From assembly GCA_036583965.1 (NCBI GenBank), contig JAZBQD010000034.1:9633040-9697039 (forward strand): 64,000 bases of DNA, given 5' to 3'. The stretch's first letter is position 1; each line of letters starts with the position of its first letter. Below are positions 33,785-45,321 of this stretch, in pieces. The stretch comes from Prunella strophiata. Its lineage: Eukaryota; Chordata; Aves; Passeriformes; Prunellidae. Below the pieces are notes generated by a model. It did not search any database. It saw nothing but the letters and a program-made list of their open reading frames with translations, and had not been told where the DNA came from. Made by a program: the position numbers and the translations under genes.

Positions 33785-33790
33785 CCACAT

Positions 33791-36700
33791 TCCCGCTGTT
33801 TCCCGGGATGAGCACGATGGGGTGTCCAAAGGGTATGGACCAGGTTGTGTATTTGGTGTAACTGGGGTGTCAGGCTCCTACACAGAGCCTTTTCATCCTT
33901 CCCCCAGTGTGCACACACCCTTTGTGCCAGATTTCTAAAACCTGAGGTCGTCCCCAGCCTCCTGCCCATCTGCAGAACCCAGCTGTCATTTCAGGGAGCT
34001 GGAATCACATCGTTTCAGCTTTTCCTCCCTGACTTCAAGATAAGCTCAAGAGCCACATCCAAGTTACTGGCTGGCTGCCCCCAACCTGCGTGCACACACA
34101 TAAAATTCCCTTCATTCCTCAGAGAGGGGGAAAATGAGCTGCTCCACTCCTGCCCTGCCGTCTGAGGCTGCTGGGGGCTGTGCCGGCATGTGGAGACACG
34201 CTCCGGTCCAGAGTTAATCACCCACACAAGCCGTTCAGGTCTGTCTCACTGCCCACGTTGGAAGGGATGTGGTGCATTAAGACAACCCTGTCAGGTTTCG
34301 TGTCCAGCCCATGGGGACAAGATTCATGTCCAGCCCGCGGGGACGAGATATGGCAGAAGGTCTGCTGGGTTTGGTTTAGGCAGCATACTCTGGGAGAGCT
34401 TCCGACTGAACATGAGTCAAGGAAGCAATTTCAATCAAATGGAGCAAGCAGATAAACAAACAAAAGGAAAACAAGAAAGGAAATTGTAGGGAAATAGACA
34501 CAAAGAATGGCAGACTATTATGGCTGCAAATTTTCTAAGTGTTCATTGAAGTCAAAGACTTCTTATCCTTAAACATTTCACTTCCCTCACAAGCATTTTC
34601 TCTGAAGATCCTTGAATGTTTTACAAATGCCAAAGTTACTTGAAAGCTCAGAAAACAAAAAGGGACAAACAGCAAGTTTTTCAACTGCGAAATGCTGTAA
34701 AGGGTATTAAAGGGATTATTTTTTTTCAGCCTTAAATGATTTGCAAACTCAGCCTGAAAAAAGTATCTCCCCTGGGAACAGCATTCCGAGGCCATACTAA
34801 CCTCCGCCAGAGGAGATTCATGCACAAATCATTGAGCAAAAAGCCAGCAATGAGTAATCAAAGGCACGGCACCAAACTCCAAGAACAATCTGCAGAATCC
34901 ACAATCTCAAGCGGTAAAGTTTTCCACTGAATAATTTCTTCTGAGAAAAAGGAATTTGTTGAATTCTAGGTCTGGTATTTGTGATTTTTTTTTTTTTTTT
35001 TAAAGAAAAAACAACTCACTGGAAACAGAAAGCTGCTCAGAAAGGCACTGGTATTTATTAATACCAGCTTTGCCATTTTACATGAGTATCAGGTAGCTTT
35101 TTTTCTTGCCTGTCTTCTGTTTGCAAACACAAAGGAAACCAATTCCTTTCCTGCGTGCTTTAAGCTACAAGCTCTTCTTCAGCACATCTGTCAGAAAGCA
35201 GTTCAGCGGCTTTCCTCCACATTGTTTCCAATTTATTAATCAACACTTCCAGCTCCCTACTGAGTTACAGCCACATTATGGTCCCCTTGAAGTCCATGGC
35301 AGCACTTCCACCAACTTCATTAGGACCAGAAACTCGCTCTTGAAGTCTCTGCCAATTCCTTAAGTGCTTTAACTTCAGTGTTGGAGATTTCTGTTTTAAT
35401 CTTCCTATGCCTGTTTCTGACACATCATTTTACATGTGTGCATGCACCAACTGCCCTTCTTGAAACTAAAAATGGCCTTAAAAGCAAATGGAAAAGTTTG
35501 GTTTTTTTGTTTTTTTTTTTTGTTTTTTTTCTTTACCTGTGAATGGTGCAAGTGGGGTCCTGAATGTCTTTGCCATGGCTGTTAGAGGAGAGATGCCACC
35601 TTGATGGGTCTGTCAGAGAGCCCCAGCTGCAGACTCTGCTCTATATCAGGCACACAGCTGGGGTTCAGCCTGCTGCAGGGGGGAATTTTGGCCCCTTCCA
35701 GTTCCAGTCTCTGTTTCAAGGCCACCAGTAAGGCCACTGGTCCATGGCTCATGGGAACAAGTCACAGCCATGGAAACAGTGATATCTGAGCAGCAAAAAT
35801 TCCTTCTTGTGGAAAGCTCAGAGCTGGGGCCTTTGCAGGTCAGGCCACTCACTTCCCACTGACCCTTCTCAGCCTGAACAAGTTTACCCCAAGGCCAAAG
35901 CCCGGCAGGAGAAGACATTAGGAGCAGCATTCCCGTTTGCCTGCCCTTTTTGTTTAGTCACCAGCTGAGTTATGAAATCCGCCTGCAGCGTCACCATGTC
36001 TGTGGGTTTCCCATGGGCTGGAGAGGCTATTACCAAGGAGCAGCTGGAATGTTAATTACCCATTAAGGAACTAAATCTGGGGGATTTCTCAAAGCAAATA
36101 CACATCATTTCTGGCACTAACCCTACAGTGGCCTGAGCATCCTTCCCAGCCAGGCTGAAGGACGCAATCCTTGCAGTCCCTGCTGGAAGCCCCTCCCTTC
36201 TCATCCGAGCCAGGGAATGCTCTCAGCGCTGTCCTCAGCAGTAGGACAGCCTGGCTGGAGCTGGCATTCGAGCCCCAGGAACATTCTGCAGGGCAGGCAG
36301 CTCCCTTGCAGACACACCAGAACTAGTGCAAGGCAAAGTGGAAGGGAAGAATGTGTCCCAGGGAGTGGAGAAAGCCTCATCCTGCCCAGAGGCTGGAGGG
36401 ACCAGGAGCAGTCTGTCTCCCAGCAACTTTGGGGCTGAGGGCAGCACAGAGTTCTGAACCAGTGGGTTAATTCTTTTAGCAGCTCATATGGTTATTTCAG
36501 CCTGTTGCCCATAAGTGGAGGCCTGTCTGTTTCCTTGCCTCTGTTCCAGGGGAATATTCATAGGCTTGTACAGTCCTCTTGGAGGATTGTCACAGGCAGA
36601 ATTGCACGCGTGGCTCCGTGGGGACAAACCCACCCTGCCTGGCTGCCTGTGCAGCCCTCACCTTGCCCAGGCTCCTCCTCAGACAGGGCACCCACAGCAC

Positions 36701-37990
36701 ACAAGCCCTGACACAGGCTGACCTCTGCAGCGCTCCCTGCTGCTGACTCTTTCCTTCCCCTTTCCTCCAAATCAGGCCACGGCCGCTGTCACTGGAGCTC
36801 CCGGCTGGAATTACAGCAGGTCTGCCAATGTGTATTTTAAAAGCCTCTCCTTCAACATTCAAACAGGAAGATCCCCGATGCAAAAGTGTATCTATGGAAC
36901 ACAGGAGCAAGTGAAGGTGTTCCACGGGGGGTTACAGTGCCTTCCCTGAGCACTGAGAGCTTTCCCAGGGAAAAATCCCAGCACGGGTGGGGGCGGTGCA
37001 GGGGGACCAAACCTCTTTTGCCTGGTGGCAGCCCAGAGGTTTGCACCCTGGAATGCTTGGCCAGAGAAAGGAAAAGGTATGAGAATTCTGGATGGGCAAT
37101 ACGGGCAAGTGGATGCTACCCTAAAAACACACAGCACCCCACAGCTGCAGAGGTGAGGGACATGAGAAGGGAGGCAGAAGTTTCTGATGGGCCAGCAACA
37201 AATACTCTCAGTCAAGCAGAGGTGCTGGACCCTCCCTGCAGATGTTTCCAGGCCTCTGGACTGTGCAATCTCTCTAGCAGTGCTGTTACAAGGAGCCTCC
37301 CTTGTCCAGCTGCTTCTCCTCCATCAGCCCAGCTCTGAGCACAGTTCTGGGTGTAGATCTGAAGGTCTGTCAGGCGTTCCCATGTAGGGACTCACGGGTG
37401 CTCCTGCTCTGTCACTCACACCCCAGCCCATGTGGCTCAGAGCTCTCTGTTTCCCAGAGACAGCTCAGCACCAGGTGAAGCAGCTGGGAGCAGGGCAGGA
37501 TCATGCCCAGGAAACATCTCATCAGCACTATAAACTCAATTTCATTGTGCCTCTGTTCCGAAGGTTTTTGGTGTTCCCCATCCTTACTCTTCTGAGCACT
37601 TTTTAAATCACTTGGAAACAGAAAATATTGCCTTGTTGGACCACCTTTATGTAAAAATTTACAAATTGACATTCTCTTTGTCGAGGTGGAACAAACCTCC
37701 CCGATCACAGCTCAGGGAGGTGTTCCTGTGCCATCACTCACTGTTTACAGCAGCAGTCTCTGCTTTCTCCCATCAGCTGCCAGAGCTCCTGAGAGAATCA
37801 CCATGACTGAAACCTCTCCCACCAGCTCCTTGCTGAAAATACACCACTCACACGTCTTAAACCACCACATACATCCTCTTGTGGGTGAATTCCCCAACCC
37901 CTCCTCGCAGTCAGGGCTCCGGCCTGGGCTCAGGGCAGGGACAAGCCTGGAGACCCCCAGGGCCCCTCACCATGCTCAGCGGAGCGAGGG
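33791..37990. other. Spacer between the two CpG islands, no gene seen
   Basis: About 4.2 kb of ordinary-composition DNA, AT-rich between about 34.4 and 35.6 kb, with no exon-like open frames. It contains a T17 run at 34985-35001 and a T-rich tract at about 35503-35531. The divergent NDST1 and RPS14 transcription units would both start outside this segment. Confidence 0.55.
34985..35001. repeat. Poly(T) run
   Basis: Seventeen consecutive T. No LINE or SINE body was recognised next to it, so it is listed as a simple homopolymer. Confidence 0.9.
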
Positions 37991-37999
37991 GAAAGGCCT

Positions 38000-38900
38000 G
38001 CGCCCCAACCTGGCTCTCGCTGAGCCGGGGCAGAGCCGGCTGTAGCCGGGGGGAAGCAGGATTCCGGCTGGAATTACACCCATTTCCCTCCAGATGTTTT
38101 TTAAACCGGCTCGTTTCCAGAGATCTCCCGGCCGGCTCCGTCCGGAACACAAACACCCCCCGCGCCCGCCGCCATCTTGGGGAGGGACCCGGGGGGAGGC
38201 CGCCGCCATCTTGGGGAGGTCGGGCCGGCGGGAGAAGCGTGTGAGGGGAGCGGCGGCCGCGCCATCCCGGGGAGATCGGCCCGGCTCGGGAGAGACGGTC
38301 ACGGTTTGGAGAGACGGCCCGGAGGGATCGGCACTGGGATCGGGACACAGCGCCGCGCCCGCGGCAGCGGACACGCCGCCTCCCGCCATCCCTTCCGGGT
38401 GAGGCGGTGACCCACGCCCCCTGACCCCGCCGCTTCCTTTCCGCGGCAGCCGCCGGAGCAGACGGGCAGGTGAGTCCGGGCCGCGCCGCATCCGCCGCCA
38501 TCCGCCCGCCCGCGCCTCGCGGACCGCCGCGCCCGTCCGCCCGCCCTCGCGGGACCGGGGCTGCGCGGGGCGGCGCGCTCGGCGCGGGGGAGGCGCGCTC
38601 GGCCGAGCGGGGCCATGGGCCGCGGGCGAGCCGCGGGCTGGAGTAGCGCAGCGCCCGGCTGGGGCTGCTGGGCCCCGGGCCGGCCTTCCCCCGGACCCTG
38701 AGCGGTCGGGGCCGCGGTGAAACGCGGCGCGTTCGTCTCTCGCAGCTCGATGCCGGCGGTACAGCTGTGTGCTGCGTGTTCCGCGTCGGCCTCGCTGGGC
38801 TGGGGACAGCGCTGCCCGTGCGGCCTGTGCGCCATGGATGTGTCGAGGAAGGGATGTGGTGCTATCGAAGTGGCCGCGCAGACACTGATGTAAATTGATG
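38000..38900 (+). promoter_or_regulatory. RPS14: RPS14 CpG island and promoter
   Basis: A CpG-rich block surrounds the RPS14 start. Two copies of GCCGCCATCTTGGGGAG (38168-38184 and 38202-38218) match the YY1 core CCATCTTGG, a factor commonly found at ribosomal protein genes. The likely start lies in the pyrimidine tract at 38433. No TATA box is seen, as usual for this gene class. Confidence 0.7.
38433..38469 (+). other. RPS14: RPS14 non-coding exon 1 with 5'TOP tract
   Basis: The tract CTTCCTTTCC starts at 38433 and fits a 5' terminal oligopyrimidine start, which places ribosomal protein mRNAs under mTOR/LARP1 translational control. The exon ends at CGGGCAG|GTGAGT (donor at 38470). The next acceptor is two bases upstream of the ATG, so exon 1 is entirely untranslated. 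The exact start base is inferred. Confidence 0.7.
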
Positions 38901-39559
38901 CTACAGTGCTCAGGGCAGTTGAAGGACAGGGCACCGCCGAGGGTGAGCGTGGGTTGTGTTGGGGTTGGGTACCTCGGTGCAGTGGCCCTTGGACATCTCC
39001 CTTGTGCAGGGCGCCGGCTGTAGCAGGAGTTTGGCAGGAGAGGGCAATAGGGAACCGTTTTTCTGTGCTTGGGAGCAGATGCACAGGATCCGCGGCCACC
39101 AAACCGAGCACAGCCGAGTGCTGCTCCTGCTGTCTCCCCATCACTGGGTGTGGGCTTCGGGGACAGGAGACTTAGCTGGGCTAGTCCCAAGGATGTGGTT
39201 AGGAGACCAATAACTTGGAAGAATCCAAGCTGGTACTTAAAAGGTCTGCAGACTCAGGGCTTACTGGCAATACTGGGTCTGTGTAATTGTTTGGTTTGGT
39301 GTTTTCTTTCCATAAACCCACATAAACAAGGGGAAGTGCTCAGGATTGCTGGTTATCAAGGAAATGAGCTCCCTTGTGCAGTGCTGTGGTGGGGCTTGGG
39401 GACATTAGCTGTCATGAAGTGCAGCAGGAGAGACTGCACTAAACAGCTGTAGGTGATGACCTGTGTGCCAGGATACAGCAAAGCTGGGAATCATGGGGTT
39501 TATAAGAAATGTACTTGTGTTTTGCCGGTGGTAACTCATTTTTCTTGGTGAAAGGTTGA

Positions 39560-41173
<1,614 letters not shown>

Positions 41174-41193
41174 CCAGTGCAGCACCTTCTGTT

Positions 41194-41199
41194 ATTAAA
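41194..41199 (+). terminator. RPS14: Poly(A) signal ATTAAA of RPS14
   Basis: ATTAAA lies 20 bases after the RPS14 TAA, followed by a TCTGTTTAGCTCTGTGTTTT-like GT-rich stretch. The very short 3' UTR is typical of ribosomal protein genes. Confidence 0.85.
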
Positions 41200-42020
41200 G
41201 CTCTCTTAAACCTCTGTTTAGCTCTGTGTTTTCTTATTGGGGTGTGCTCAGAAGCCAAGGGGCTTCAGTTAATTCCACCCACAGATGGCTTGTGCTGTGG
41301 AGTGAGGGCTCTGGCTTGGAGGGGAACCACAGGGGTTTTGGGCTTCATATAGTAAAAGGTGCTTTTAAAATGAGTCATGACCTCTTGCATCTCCTGGAAA
41401 AGAAAGCTGGGCTGGGAGTGAGCAACTGCTGCTGGGTTTTCTGCAAAATGTTGCTGAATGCATCACTTCCCCTTTCTGTGGAAAAAGTCCTCTGCCTGGA
41501 TATCTGTTCCTAAGCCAGCATTTCACTTGGCACAGCCATAGTGTTTTATTTGTTATTTTATACGTGGCCATGGAAAATGTTAGAATAAACTTCCCTTACT
41601 GTCTTAAACGTGCACCATTTTCAGATCACTGTTTTCCTGTACTCAAAGTGGTCGTTTAACTCCTTGTGGAGAAGGTGTCAAAAACATGAAACCAGAAGCA
41701 GCTCAGCCTACCTGGAGCTGAAGGAGGAGGGGGCAGGACAGAGGTTAGAGCAGGGAATGGGATACTGTTACCAACAGCTCCACTCCGGTTTTTGATACGC
41801 TTTGGATACAGTGAAAGCTGCTGCTGTTCTCATTAGCTGGGCAGGGTGGGGTTTTCTTCCAAGAGTGATGAGGGCACGGCACCGCTGTTCATGCAGGCAG
41901 AGTTGCAGGTTTCCTCTTGCTAGGGGGGTTTTTTAGTTTGCTGTTGCAATTTTGTTGGTTGGTTGGTTTTGGGGTTTTTGTTAGTAATGGTTTTTACATG
42001 ATGAAAAGCTGCAGTTAATA

Positions 42021-42130
42021 CGAGATTGGATGTGGCACTTGGTGCCATGGTTTAGTTGAGGTGTTAGGGCTGGGTTGGACTCAATGATCTTAAAGGTCTC
42101 TTCCAACCCAGTGATTCTGTGTGTTCTGTG
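42021..42130 (+). mobile_element. CR1 LINE 3' end fragment
   Basis: The segment matches the well-known avian CR1 3' tail: GATTGGATGTGGCACTTGG, then GGTTGGACTCAATGATCTT, AAGGTCTCTTCCAACCCA and a terminal ATTCTGTG-type repeat. Only about 110 bp remain, so it is a 5'-truncated dead copy. It supports an avian origin of the window. Confidence 0.92.
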
Positions 42131-43810
42131 AGAGTTACTCTGTCCCAGGGGACATCATCATGGCTGTTTCATGGGGCACATCTGGGGAGAGCTCTACAGC
42201 AAAAATCCAACACAGGACCTTTACTGTGGCAAAAACTCAGCAGACTCTGCTCATCTCAGGGGGAGATGCTTCCACTCACTCCCTCTGCTGCCCACTCTGG
42301 TCGAGGCCAGTTCAGCCCCACTGGTTTATACACCAAATGTAGAAAGGGGAAGGTGTCTGCTCCATGGGAAGGTGGATTTACTCTATCAACCCTTTAATCC
42401 TTGGAAGCTGGAGCCATGCAGGTGCACACAGGGCTGGCCTAAGCTGAGTTGCTGTACACCCAGCCATGGCACCTTGTGCCATGGGCAAGCTGGTGCCTGG
42501 GCTCACTGCACAATTAAAGGTAAAAATTGCTTTGATTTCTCAGCTTCCTGTGTTGATGCATAACCCCAAAGAGGAAATGATGAATGAGGAAGAGAAACCA
42601 AAGCCCCAGCAAAGGGCAGCTTCCTGGCCCATGTCCTGGGGCTTTCTGAAGGGAAAGGCCCTCCTCTCAGAGGGGCATGGATGGGTCTCCTGGCTCTTGA
42701 CAGTCCCTGGCCTGACCCAGCTGGCCTGTCTGGAGTGATTCAGTGAGGAATGAATCACCAGCACCCCCTGTAGCTGTAGCTGGGTGGTGACTTCTGGGCT
42801 GCGTGAGTGGGGGACGCTGTGCCTGCCCACCCTGTGTCACCCCGGCAGGGATGCTCATCCTGTGGAGGGCATGGGGCTGTTGGGGCACTGTGCTCAATCC
42901 CCAGACACAGTCAGTGGTCACTGATGAGCCCTGTGTCTCAGCCTTTCCCCTCAGGTTTGCCCTGGGCTGATCCTGTGCTGTTGAGGGTGTCGCCTCAGAG
43001 TCAGTAGGAAATGTGGCTCTGTTCCCCAAACCTTTGTTCAGGGTCTGGGGGCTGGGAGCTGTGAGACGAGGCCCAGCTGGTGATGAATGGCTTCCTGTGA
43101 ATGCCTGCTGGGTTATTCCACCTCACTGCCTGAAATAATTGCTCTGCTGGCCTGGTCCTCATCAGAGTCCTGAAATCACTCCTTGCTCCAGATGGCTTTT
43201 TTTCCCCAAAAAAGACTTGTGAAGTTTTTGATGGGCAGCACCAAATACAAAGCCTTGGGGTAGCAGGGTGGTGACAATTCATTGCCAGCCTCAGGAGATG
43301 GGAGAGTGAGGAGGGTCAGACAGGATGGAAGCTGCTCTCTGAAGGTGTCTTTGTCTTCCCTGGAAAATCAATTCACAGACTGAGAACTCACTGGGTGTCA
43401 CAGCCCTGGGCAGACAGTTGTGAAGCACTGAATAGCTGACTGGAAATGTCTGTGTGTGGAGTAGGGGCTGACTTGGGGCTGACAGTCCTCCTCCAGGCTG
43501 GGGCTCCAGGGGCTCAGCCTGCCTGGGAAGGGGCTGTTCCCCACCCCTGGTTATCACCCACGTTTGTGGTTTGCACAGCCAGCCCAGCTCCATGGAATCG
43601 CTGGGGTTTGTTTGTGAAGTTCCTGTTCAGAGTTTCTCTGGTTCCCCTTCTGGCTGAGGCTGGTCACGGAATGCACCAGGAGCATGGCCTTGAGGCAGGA
43701 ATTGAGGCCCCAAAATGAGGAGCTGAGTGGGGGCTGGGGCTGTGAGGAAAACCTGTGTGTCCCCCAAAGTCCCAGTGCCCATGAGGGGAGAGGCAAAAAA
43801 TGTATGGAAG

Positions 43811-43925
43811 ACTTTTATGTTCTTTCCTTTCCTCTCCCTTTTTTTTCCCCCTTTTCTTACTTCTCTTTCTTCCCTTTTCTCTCAATCTCCTCTCCCTTTT
43901 TATTTTCTTTTCAAACTTCTCTGAT
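43811..43925 (+). repeat. Polypyrimidine tract
   Basis: About 115 bases almost entirely C and T (TTCCTTTCCTCTCCC, then TTTTTTTTCCCCC and further CT-rich sequence). Such homopyrimidine/homopurine DNA can form a triplex. It is not followed by an exon of a recognised gene. Confidence 0.75.
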
Positions 43926-45149
43926 GGCTTCTAAACACAGCTTTGTTACAGGCCTGGGGTGAGGCTGATGGGCACCCTGGGGCAGTGCTGTGTGAACCCC
44001 TGGGCACCCAGGCCTTTCTCAGCTGGGTTGCAGGGTCGGGACCAGGCTCCAGGCACCAAAACCCTTCCCCTGTGTGGGGCTGCAGTTTCCCACCTGGAAA
44101 GCAGGAGCCTCATCCCACCACATTTCCTCCAGGAACAGCATCTACCAGGAGACCCCACCCTACCCCCTGTAAGTGCTTTGAAATGATCCCTTTGTCTACT
44201 CTCCCAGGGCTGTCCTGCCAGCTGGGAGGCTCAGGACTAGAGCAGGAAAAGAAATGGAGTCCTGAAACAACATGTCCCTGCTCGCCCCAGGTGGGCAGTG
44301 GTGCCTGGCTAGGTAGGTTGGGTAGGACTTTCAGCTCCACAGTCACAGTTTCACTTTTGGATGAACTCTGGCTGTGGTCATGCTGAGTCCTGACGCTGGA
44401 GGCAGAGTTTGGTGCTGGGTTCAGTGTGACCCTCAGCCCAGCATGGGCATGGGGGTCTGTTACCCCTGGGCTGCTCTGGGATGTTGTGTAACACCACCAA
44501 AAACCAGCATGATGGGCACTTGTGGGGCTGTGGGGGGCTGGAGAGCCCTCATTGCCCCACTCCCACCGGTGCTTTGGGATCACTCACATCTAGGGGCTGT
44601 TCCTCCTCTCTTGGCTTTGGGGGTTCAGCCCCTGGAAGCTGCTGCAGGCAAAGCAAAGAGTGTAGTGCTAGAAGGAAGGAGGGCTTGAAAGCCCCCGATC
44701 CTTTAGGTCACCACCCCCTCAGCCTGAGAAGAGCTGGCCAAGAGCCCCACACGAGGTGGGTCCAGAGTGACCCTCAAGGAGGGGCTTGAGCCCAAGTCCA
44801 GCTTTTCCCCAGAAGCAGGGGAGGAGGCCAGGGGGGAGGGGTCTGCCCTGGCACTGTGCCCCCATGGAAGGTGCTGCTCAGCTTCTGGTGTGGGGGGTCC
44901 TCCCCATGGTGTCCCACCCCCCTGTCCCAGCTCTGCACCCCACTTCCTTCCTCACACATTTCCTCTCACCCTCCCCACTGCCACCTCCTTTTTGTCACCT
45001 CCTGCCCCCCCAGGGGTACCAGAGCCTCTGGGCCCATGGCACGGTGTCACCAGCTGGGCACGGTGACCTGCCGGGGGCGGGGGGCGGGCAGTGAAGCCCC
45101 ACTGAGCGGCCGTGGAGCTCACGACCGTGTCCAGCATCATTTCTGAACT

Positions 45150-45225
45150 GGAGACCTCTGGAGCAGAGCTCTGCCTGACAACGAGTGATGCGAGTGCCAG
45201 CAGCCAATAGGACTTTTTATTTTGC
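45150..45225 (+). promoter_or_regulatory. CD74: CD74 proximal promoter with X/Y-type module
   Basis: CD74 is normally driven, like MHC class II genes, by an S-X-Y module bound by RFX, CREB and NF-Y and coactivated by CIITA. An X-like box (CCTGACAACGAGTGATGCGAG, with 19 bases core) lies at about 45174-45194. An inverted Y box with CCAAT lies at 45204-45208, about 10 bp further on, and a TATA-like TTTTTATTTT follows at 45214-45223. A GAGACCTCTGGAGC segment at about 45151 may be the S/W box. The X-box match is imperfect, so assignment rests on order, spacing and position about 110 bp before the ATG. Confidence 0.55.
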
Positions 45226-45321
45226 TTCCCCCCCCGGGTGTCAGGGCGGGGTGGGGACCTGAGGGTATTTCCAGAAGCCTCCCTCGGGGTGCTCATTGTC
45301 TTCGGGGAGCCCAGCGGAGCC

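Larger units (their letters stand above)
32160..33790. promoter_or_regulatory. NDST1: CpG island, candidate NDST1 promoter and first exon
   Basis: CpG density rises sharply at about 32.16 kb and falls again at about 33.79 kb. On the minus strand a consensus splice donor, GGCGGCAG|GTACGG, ends a possible non-coding exon at 32715. A second possible donor, GAAG|GTACC, lies near 32563. Two CACGTG E-boxes lie in duplicated spacers (33010-33015 and 33647-33652). The island lies upstream of NDST1 and points the right way for its first exon. RPS14 has its own island at 38 kb. No transcript data are available, so the promoter call is inference. Confidence 0.45.
41225..45160. other. Intergenic DNA between RPS14 and CD74
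   Basis: No coding exon is recognised. The segment holds a CR1 3' fragment (42021-42130) and a polypyrimidine tract (43811-43925). The remaining open frames are short and without family resemblance. CD74 enhancers could lie here, but none can be named from sequence. Confidence 0.6.

Noticed and set aside
32158..33861. A 567-codon plus-strand open frame and 290-402-codon minus-strand frames (RSAPL/GAERS repeats)
   Set aside because: They exist only because CGCTC has no stop in any frame. There is no family match, no flanking coding sequence and no initiation context. Read as a pentanucleotide repeat.
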